Of a stretch of 64,000 bases of DNA, positions 58,416-64,000 are shown piece after piece. Under the pieces are notes generated by a model. That model did no database searches and was not told the origin of the DNA. It saw only the letters and a program-made list of their open reading frames with translations. The translations under genes were made by a program, and so were the position numbers. This DNA comes from an uncultured Prevotella sp. Its GTDB lineage: Bacteria; Bacteroidota; Bacteroidia; Bacteroidales; Bacteroidaceae. The stretch is taken from the NCBI GenBank assembly GCA_947164965.1, contig CAMUYR010000004.1:1-64000 (forward strand). The letters run 5' to 3'. How positions within the stretch are numbered: the first letter of the stretch is position 1; each line of letters starts with the position of its first letter.

Positions 58416-59393
58416 ATGAGCAAAATCAAGACTATCGGAATCCTGACATCGGGCGGTGACGCTCCAGGTATGAACGCAGCCATCCGCGCCGTGACGCGCG
58501 CTGGTATCTGCAACGGCTTCACCATCAAGGGCATCTATCGTGGCTACGACGGACTGATCAAAGGCGAAGTGAAGCAGTTTACGACGGAGGACGTCAGCGG
58601 TATCATCACCCGTGGTGGTACTATCCTGAAGACCGCCCGCAGCAAGGAGTTTATGACGCTAGAGGGCATGCAGAAGGCCTACGAGACCTGTAAGAAGGAA
58701 GAGATTGACGCACTGGTGGTCATCGGTGGTAACGGCTCGCTGACAGGTGCGTGGAACTTCGGCGTGGAGTTCGACTTCCCCTGTATCGGACTGCCTGGCA
58801 CCATCGACAACGACCTTTATGGTACTGACGCCACCATCGGTTACGACACGACGATGAACACCATCATGGAATGTGTGGACAGAATACGCGATACCGCCAA
58901 CTCTCACGAACGCATCTTCTTCGTCGAGGTGATGGGCCGCGATGCCGGCTTCCTGGCACAGAACTGCGCCATTGCCTGTGGTGCAGAGGCAGCCATCGTA
59001 CCTGAGGAGGTTACCGATGTCGACCAGCTGGCAGCCTTCATGACGCGTGGTATCCGTAAGTCAAAGAAGTCGTGCATCGTCATTGTTTCTGAGAGTCCCA
59101 AATGCGGTGCCCTTTACTATGCCGACCGTGTCAAGAATGAATTTCCCGAATTCGACGTGCGCGTCTCCATCCTCGGCCATCTGCAGCGTGGTGGCAGTCC
59201 CTCGGCCCGCGACCGCGTTCTGGCCAGCAGCACAGGCGTGGGTGCCATCGAAGCTATCAAGCAAGGGCAGCGCAATGTCATGGTGGGCTATCGCAACAAC
59301 GACATCGTCTACGTACCCTTCTCTGAGTGCATCCGTACCGACAAGCGCTTCGATAAGCGACTCATCACGGTTCTCGATGAGCTAAGCATATAA
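58416..59393 (+). CDS. pfkA: 6-phosphofructokinase
   Basis: This glycolytic enzyme phosphorylates fructose-6-phosphate. The 325-residue protein has [45 protein letters not shown] with catalytic Asp131, the MGRDAGFLA motif and [14 protein letters not shown] near the end. At the ATP/Mg site the loop reads GGNGS (104-108), with Asn106 where E. coli PfkA has Asp103 (GGDGS). The Gly that follows still fits the ATP-dependent type. It stands alone with its own promoter. Confidence 0.95.
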   Translation: MSKIKTIGILTSGGDAPGMNAAIRAVTRAGICNGFTIKGIYRGYDGLIKGEVKQFTTEDVSGIITRGGTILKTARSKEFMTLEGMQKAYETCKKEEIDALVVIGGNGSLTGAWNFGVEFDFPCIGLPGTIDNDLYGTDATIGYDTTMNTIMECVDRIRDTANSHERIFFVEVMGRDAGFLAQNCAIACGAEAAIVPEEVTDVDQLAAFMTRGIRKSKKSCIVIVSESPKCGALYYADRVKNEFPEFDVRVSILGHLQRGGSPSARDRVLASSTGVGAIEAIKQGQRNVMVGYRNNDIVYVPFSECIRTDKRFDKRLITVLDELSI

Positions 59394-59407
59394 TATTATA
59401 ATAAAAG

Positions 59408-59608
59408 GTGAGAGGCAGGAAGTATCTAATCATGATTGTAGCCATCATGATGGCTGCCATGAGTAGTGAAGTAAGAGCCCAAAAATCGCCTGTGGGCATT
59501 GTCAGCACGCAGGATTCGGTGAAGAGCATCCAGTTCGGTGTGATATCGTCGGTAGCGACTGATGGTGGTCACGGCCTGCAGCTGTCAGGCGTATCCAACC
59601 GAACGTAA
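59408..59608 (+). pseudogene. 5' fragment of a secreted repeat protein
   Basis: A short ORF encodes a signal peptide (IMMAAMSSEVRAQ) followed by VGIVSTQDSVKSIQFGVISS and one unit of the type GLQLSGVSN, then stops. Bacteroidota have long surface proteins built from many such GxQLSGxSN strands, so this looks like the first exported part of one whose repeat region is lost. It could start at GTG 59408 or ATG 59432. It directly abuts the S41 gene, whose own 5' end looks damaged, suggesting a deletion here. Confidence 0.5.
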
Positions 59609-59625
59609 AATGGCTTTGCGTCAGT

Positions 59626-61080
59626 ATGCTGATGCTGGCCGTCATGACCTTAGTAGGATGTACCGACATTATTGATGCACCCGTCAACCCAGTGGAAGAA
59701 GCTGTAGATGAAGGACCTTCGTATACAGAAAAGACTGTCGACGTGAATCGCGACGGTCAGGCCTACGGGCAGGTGACGCTACGCTTCTATGCCGACATGC
59801 CCAACGTACCCTATATCTCAGTGGCCGACTTCCACAAGGTGATGACGGGTGGTGAGACGATGAAGGTACAGCGTCAGGGCAACCTCTACGAGCTGACTAC
59901 CCTCGACGGCAAGGCTACGGTGGACGTGAAAGACGACAACCTCCGCTCGACGACCTATGCCGGTTTCGTGAACCTGATGTGGATGGTGGATGCCAGTCTG
60001 GCTCCCAACACGATGCACGACGGCATGGGCGAGAAAGGCTTCGATGCCACTTTGGATGTGGTGGAGAATGGACCAGTAATTAAGCGTTTGCTGCAATCGC
60101 CCAACAACATGGACTTTGCATGGGGACGGATGGCGCTACAATACCTTGTCCACGATGGCGGCCACACCAATGTCAGAGCAACGGCTGGTGTGCCCGACAA
60201 AATAAGTGCAGACTACGTCCAACGCATGCTGGCTGTGGAAGCCAACTATCCGGAGGCTTCTGCTATGTTTGAAAAAAATGTCAAGGAGCTGAATGAACGC
60301 TCGAAAGTGATGACGCAACTGGCGGAGCTGCGCCGTCAGGCCTATGGCGACGTGCTCTATAAGGCGAACAGCCAGAAGACGCTGGGTGTCATCATCATCA
60401 ATTCGTTTGCCGATCAGGACGAAAAGGCATGGAATAAATACTATGCCAGCCCCAAGGGCGACAGCGACTGGCAGGAGCTGATGCAGAACTACGAGAAGGA
60501 TAACTGCATCGCCTTTCTTTATGCCCTCGGACAGGCTAAGAAAGACGGCGTGAAGAACCTCATCGTCGACGTCACGCAAAATGGCGGAGGATCGTGCGAC
60601 ATCGTGGCTGCCACTGTGGCCATGCTGTGCAAGAATCGGACCGTTCAGTTCTGGTCGCAGGACGCCCTGGAGGGCACGAACAAGATTACCACCTATCAAA
60701 TAGACACTAATTTCGACGGTGTGTTCGACGAGCGCGACGACACCTATCCCAAGTTCGACTGTAGCGACATGAACATTGCCGTGCTCTCCAGCTGGTTGTC
60801 GTTCTCGTGTGCTCACCAGTTCACCACCCTCATGAAGGATTACGACTTTCCCATCATAGGCGAACACTCGGGCGGGGGAACGTGCTGCATACAAGTGATG
60901 CTGACGCCCGACGGACAGCACTACATGATCTCCACCTATCGCGACCGTTCCACCGACAAGAACTTCGCAAATACCGATTCAGGTATACCTACCAACGGCG
61001 GCTATGCCTTCGACTACGCCCACTTTTATGATCTGGACTACCTGACCACGAAGATGCAGGAGTTGTATGTCAACAAGTGA
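59626..61080 (+). CDS. S41-family peptidase-like lipoprotein
   Basis: A 484-residue protein with a short lipoprotein-like start (MLMLAVMTLVGCTD, Cys12) and an S41/C-terminal-processing-peptidase-like domain (about 245-480): TLGVIIINSFAD, NLIVDVTQNGGGSCDIV, the serine region LSSWLSFSCAHQFTTLMKDYDFPIIGEHSGGGTC. The N-terminal 240 residues are of unknown fold. The signal lacks the normal basic residues; in-frame codons upstream (VKWLCVS) supply a lysine but no start codon, so the true start may have been lost. A catalytic Ser-Lys dyad is not certain. A hairpin follows the stop. Confidence 0.72.
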   Translation: MLMLAVMTLVGCTDIIDAPVNPVEEAVDEGPSYTEKTVDVNRDGQAYGQVTLRFYADMPNVPYISVADFHKVMTGGETMKVQRQGNLYELTTLDGKATVDVKDDNLRSTTYAGFVNLMWMVDASLAPNTMHDGMGEKGFDATLDVVENGPVIKRLLQSPNNMDFAWGRMALQYLVHDGGHTNVRATAGVPDKISADYVQRMLAVEANYPEASAMFEKNVKELNERSKVMTQLAELRRQAYGDVLYKANSQKTLGVIIINSFADQDEKAWNKYYASPKGDSDWQELMQNYEKDNCIAFLYALGQAKKDGVKNLIVDVTQNGGGSCDIVAATVAMLCKNRTVQFWSQDALEGTNKITTYQIDTNFDGVFDERDDTYPKFDCSDMNIAVLSSWLSFSCAHQFTTLMKDYDFPIIGEHSGGGTCCIQVMLTPDGQHYMISTYRDRSTDKNFANTDSGIPTNGGYAFDYAHFYDLDYLTTKMQELYVNK

Positions 61081-61087
61081 AGACCTG

Positions 61088-61115
61088 TGTATCATGGGGG
61101 CAACCCCATGATACA
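61088..61115 (+). terminator. Hairpin with GCAA tetraloop after S41 gene
   Basis: TGTATCATGGGG (61088-61099) pairs perfectly with CCCCATGATACA (61104-61115) around a GCAA loop. No U run follows immediately, so it may stabilise the 3' end more than terminate. Confidence 0.6.
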
Positions 61116-61162
61116 TATAGAAAATAATTCACTCTTCCTTCTTTTATTTAGTTATTTTTTGC

Positions 61163-61170
61163 TATCTTTG
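61163..61170 (+). promoter_or_regulatory. -7 box of M13 peptidase gene
   Basis: TATCTTTG, 30 bases before the ATG at 61201. A GCAGCT/AGCTGC dyad (61170-61184) lies just downstream. Confidence 0.68.
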
Positions 61171-61200
61171 CAGCTGAAAGCTGCGAAATTTATTAAAACA

Positions 61201-63150
61201 ATGAAGATGAAAAAGAATTTAATTTGGATGATGGCTGCCATCCTGACCCCTGTAGCCATGCTGACCTCGTGTACGGACAACATCGACAATGCGTTCCCCA
61301 CCCGTCCCGCTGGTGAGACTCCAGTACAAACTAAGTTCTGGGAGAAGTTCGAGTCTTGGCAGACAGACAGCTGTTCCGTGGGCGACGACTTCTTTATGCA
61401 CATGCTGGGCAAGTTCTGGTGGAACCCAACGACCATCTATCCTGACGGTCTGATGCCTGTTGCTGAATCGGAGATGTTTAAAAAGACCATTACGCTGACT
61501 GAAGACACAGGCGACCCCGACCTGAAGACCATTCAGGAAGTGGTGAACGCCTCAACGCCTGAAAAAGAGCCCACAGAATCCGAGATGAACGAGATGGTGA
61601 ACGCACGCCTGAACGAGATCTGGCAGAACGCTACCACAATGGAACAGGCTATGGAGGCCTTCGGACGCGCTACGGCACTGGGCTATAACAACTATCTGGA
61701 ACCTGTCATCAAAATCGTTGACGGCAAGCCTACATTTGCGATAGATATCCCCATGCCCCGCTATTATGACGCTTCAAGCTTGGGACTACTCTATAGTAAG
61801 GTTCAGCTTCAGGAGCGTCAAGCCTATCGTGGAGGACAGCTGATGCGTAGAGCCGCTGGACAGATGGATGCCAACAAGGCCGCATTCATCAAGGGTATGA
61901 ACCTGGGCGTTGCAGCCGATGAGGTGGTCTGGGAGAATTCGGCCAATGAAAACTATGCTGAACTCATGAAAGCCATGCTTGCTCCCGACTCCGTCAAGAA
62001 GTTTATCACGCAGATGATAACGCTATACGACGGACTGCTGATCTCTGACGAAGTGCTGAAAGAATATGCCAGTATAAAGTACACCAGCTTAACGGGAAAG
62101 ACCGTAAAACTTCCCCTCCCGAGGTATAAGCTGAACAATTTCATCAGAACCTACATGTGCCAAATCTATCGCGTGCGCGCGTTTAATAAGAAATATGTAA
62201 CGGCAGACATGAAGAAGCAGTATGCAGGATGGTGTGAGGATTACCGACAGGCTTTCCAGAAACGATTGGAGAAGAACGAGTGGCTCTCGGAAACGACACG
62301 CGCCAATGCGCTGGACAAGCTGAAGCTCATGGAGTTCTACGTAGCTGCTGAACCTGACGTCATCCCCGATGTGGCTGCACCTACCGTGAAGAAGGGTGAC
62401 CTCATCTCACTCGTGCGCCAGATGCGAGACCGCCGTATCAACACCTACCGATGGATGATAGGCCACAGCAGACGCGAAGTGCTGATGCTCATCTCCTACT
62501 GCCAGGATCTCTATGACTACTTGGAAGACAATGCTTCCTATTCACTATCAACCAATGATGTGACCATCAATCCGTCGAATTTGTTGCCACCATACGTCGA
62601 TGCTAAAGATGAGGAGCCGCTCACGTTGGTTTCCCTCGGAAGCTCTATCGGTCATGAGCTGACGCACGGATTCGACAGCGAAGGACGCACCTACGACAAA
62701 TATGGAGCGAAGAAAGACTGGTGGACACCTGCCGACACAGCGAAGTTTGTCCAGTTTGCCAATCAGCTCGTCGAAAACTACAACCAGCTGCTGATGATGC
62801 CTTGGGCCAGCAAGACTTTGTATTGCAACGGAAAGGGCACGCTGGCCGAGAATATTGCCGACATCGGTGGATGCTGTTTGGGGCTCGACCTGTTGCTCGC
62901 CAGACATCCTAACGCCAGTCCTGAGCGGATCAAGCAGCTCACCAAGCGCTACTTCCAGGCGTGGGCTATCGAATGGAGTAGAACCTATGACTTGGACGAT
63001 GCAGAAACCGCCTATTACGGTGACTCACATTCGCAAAGTCGAGAGCGCGTGAATGGTGTGTTGCGTAACATCAATGCGTGGTACGATGCTTACGACATCA
63101 CGAATGGCGCACTCTATTTGGAGCCTTCGAAGCGCGTAGCCATCTGGTAA
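61201..63150 (+). CDS. M13-family zinc metallopeptidase lipoprotein (PepO/neprilysin-like)
   Basis: From the ATG at 61201 it has 649 residues: lipoprotein signal ending AMLTSC (Cys24), the helical M13 N-terminal domain with DDFFMHMLGKFW, then the catalytic domain with HELTH at 485-489, the third zinc ligand Glu550 in ENIADIGG, and the C-terminal DSHSQSRERVNGVLRNINAWYDAY and LYLEPSKRVAIW end. Such enzymes cut oligopeptides outside the cell membrane. The longer ORF from 61087 includes the hairpin and promoter and is not the start. It follows another peptidase, hinting at peptide use. Confidence 0.93.
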   Translation: MKMKKNLIWMMAAILTPVAMLTSCTDNIDNAFPTRPAGETPVQTKFWEKFESWQTDSCSVGDDFFMHMLGKFWWNPTTIYPDGLMPVAESEMFKKTITLTEDTGDPDLKTIQEVVNASTPEKEPTESEMNEMVNARLNEIWQNATTMEQAMEAFGRATALGYNNYLEPVIKIVDGKPTFAIDIPMPRYYDASSLGLLYSKVQLQERQAYRGGQLMRRAAGQMDANKAAFIKGMNLGVAADEVVWENSANENYAELMKAMLAPDSVKKFITQMITLYDGLLISDEVLKEYASIKYTSLTGKTVKLPLPRYKLNNFIRTYMCQIYRVRAFNKKYVTADMKKQYAGWCEDYRQAFQKRLEKNEWLSETTRANALDKLKLMEFYVAAEPDVIPDVAAPTVKKGDLISLVRQMRDRRINTYRWMIGHSRREVLMLISYCQDLYDYLEDNASYSLSTNDVTINPSNLLPPYVDAKDEEPLTLVSLGSSIGHELTHGFDSEGRTYDKYGAKKDWWTPADTAKFVQFANQLVENYNQLLMMPWASKTLYCNGKGTLAENIADIGGCCLGLDLLLARHPNASPERIKQLTKRYFQAWAIEWSRTYDLDDAETAYYGDSHSQSRERVNGVLRNINAWYDAYDITNGALYLEPSKRVAIW

Positions 63151-63163
63151 CGACTAAATAAAC

Positions 63164-64000
63164 CTATAAGAATAAAGTTGTTCTGCGGTAATTGTATGAT
63201 TGCCGATAGTATCGCTGCAGCTGTTCAGAGAGGAAAGAACGGCTTATAAGTTCTTGGGCGAGTGGATGCTCAGCTGCGAAGAAATCCAGTTCACGTCTGA
63301 CGATACGGGGAGACAAACCAATGCGACGTCCGAATTCTTCAAAGTCCTGACGACTGACGGTATGGGTATCCGAGAACTGCATCCCCTCGCGGAACAAACC
63401 CTTGTCTAATGCAAAGATGCGAGGCTCATACAAGTGCAGGCTTGTGTTGATTAGGTCGTAGGCAGGCGTCAGATGGTATTCACCATCCCCACGGTTCATC
63501 AGCGAGAAGTTTTTCAGATGGGCATCGTCATTCAATATAAGGTAGTTGAAAACTACAATACGGAAGAACTTGAGTACTTCGACGGGTGCTGCCTTGGTAT
63601 AACGACGGATGATCTCGGCACACTCTTCATAGCTCAGATTGCTGTACTTGTAGTCACTGCCACCATTGGCCTTGGTCAATCCACCCAACGAGGCCAAGTC
63701 CTCCTGTTGGTACTTGCCACCATCAGGAGCCACATCGAAGCGGCGCGTCAAATATGCAGCCTCGCCATCGCGGAAGAAGCACAGTGCATTAGCCGCTGTC
63801 TCGATATGATAGACCTGTGAGGCTATCTGCATACTCAGGTGTTCATTGGCAGGACAGTATTTTCGTTCCAATAGTGAATACGACGATGGGGCGGGTTTAA
63901 GAATATACTGACCTCGCTGCCCGTCAGCGGGTCTTACGAGCTGGTTTTCTGCATTGAGCACCAGGCTTGCCTTGGGCTGTACCCCAGAAAGGGATATGCG
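63164..64000 (-). CDS. HipA-family kinase, 5' end outside window
   Basis: The frame stays open to the right edge and reads RISLSGVQPKASLVL at the truncated start, a HipA-type Gly-rich loop. Further on are the kinase-fold motifs FNYLILNDDAHLKNFSLM (catalytic Asp and Asn) and TPAYDLINTSLH (metal Asp). HipA kinases phosphorylate targets such as tRNA synthetases and act as toxins neutralised by HipB. In Bacteroidota the protein is often split from its N-terminal domain, with a HipB-like partner upstream; that region lies outside this window. Confidence 0.85.
   Translation of the reverse strand, partial: RISLSGVQPKASLVLNAENQLVRPADGQRGQYILKPAPSSYSLLERKYCPANEHLSMQIASQVYHIETAANALCFFRDGEAAYLTRRFDVAPDGGKYQQEDLASLGGLTKANGGSDYKYSNLSYEECAEIIRRYTKAAPVEVLKFFRIVVFNYLILNDDAHLKNFSLMNRGDGEYHLTPAYDLINTSLHLYEPRIFALDKGLFREGMQFSDTHTVSRQDFEEFGRRIGLSPRIVRRELDFFAAEHPLAQELISRSFLSEQLQRYYRQSYNYRRTTLFL

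Noticed and set aside
61087..61200. Longer M13 peptidase N-terminus
   Set aside because: It would include the S41 hairpin and the -7 box; the lipoprotein signal starts at 61201.

Overview
The window comes from a Bacteroidota genome, most likely Prevotellaceae (Prevotella/Segatella type). The evidence is the repeated Bacteroidota -7 promoter box (TAnnTTTG, usually with TTG about 19-20 bases upstream), a SusC/SusD locus, type IX secretion (T9SS) genes with secreted proteins carrying T9SS-like tails, and families such as DUF4834, DUF4292 and C10 peptidases. The genus is inference. No phage, insertion sequence, plasmid gene or CRISPR array was found; this is chromosomal housekeeping DNA with a few accessory loci.

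Layout. 1-6653: the 5' part of tRNA-Pro, aroA, a long SprE/PorW-like lipoprotein ORF, porX and tsaE. 6650-14734: trxA and dnaE, then psd-pssA (phosphatidylethanolamine synthesis), a DUF4834 protein, pyrH-birA and tadA. 14740-24133: one leftward cluster of SusC, SusD, two surface lipoproteins, a C10 cysteine peptidase and a secreted protein of unknown function. 24452-31685: a coiled-coil lipoprotein, rsmI, tdk, tRNA-Lys, a CYTH protein, prfB, an acyl-CoA synthetase and an M20 deacylase. 31731-37887: an envelope/TPR operon with dut, and a divergent dGTPase. 37911-45985: a secreted pectate-lyase-like protein, an SF1 helicase, a secreted two-module protein and a membrane TPR regulator. 45986-46808: a gene-free region full of 21-22 bp periodic repeats. 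46809-55869: an acetyltransferase, a lipoprotein-acyltransferase-ddl-rluD-PASTA operon, rpmH, efp, a glycosyltransferase and radC. 55956-64000: a GH31 enzyme, pfkA, a gene fragment, S41 and M13 peptidases and a HipA kinase cut by the window edge.

How the genes fit together. SprE/PorW and PorX belong to the T9SS and its control. Three secreted proteins here (C10 peptidase, pectate-lyase-like protein, two-module protein) end in short tails that look like T9SS sorting domains, so machinery and probable cargo sit in the same window. The SusC/D cluster carries a protease instead of glycosidases, which suggests import of a protein-derived substrate.

The most unusual signal is a family of short tandem tracts, nearly always four to five copies of a degenerate 7-base unit (8-base in one place). 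They fill intergenic gaps, lie between divergent -7 boxes, supply start or stop codons, and also lie in frame inside pssA and a glycosyltransferase, where they encode the same nonapeptide. Two unrelated palindromic elements also lie in frame inside the sprE-like gene and birA. Several genes begin exactly four bases after the -7 box, implying leaderless mRNAs. The 45986-46808 repeat island is the other region that known features do not explain.
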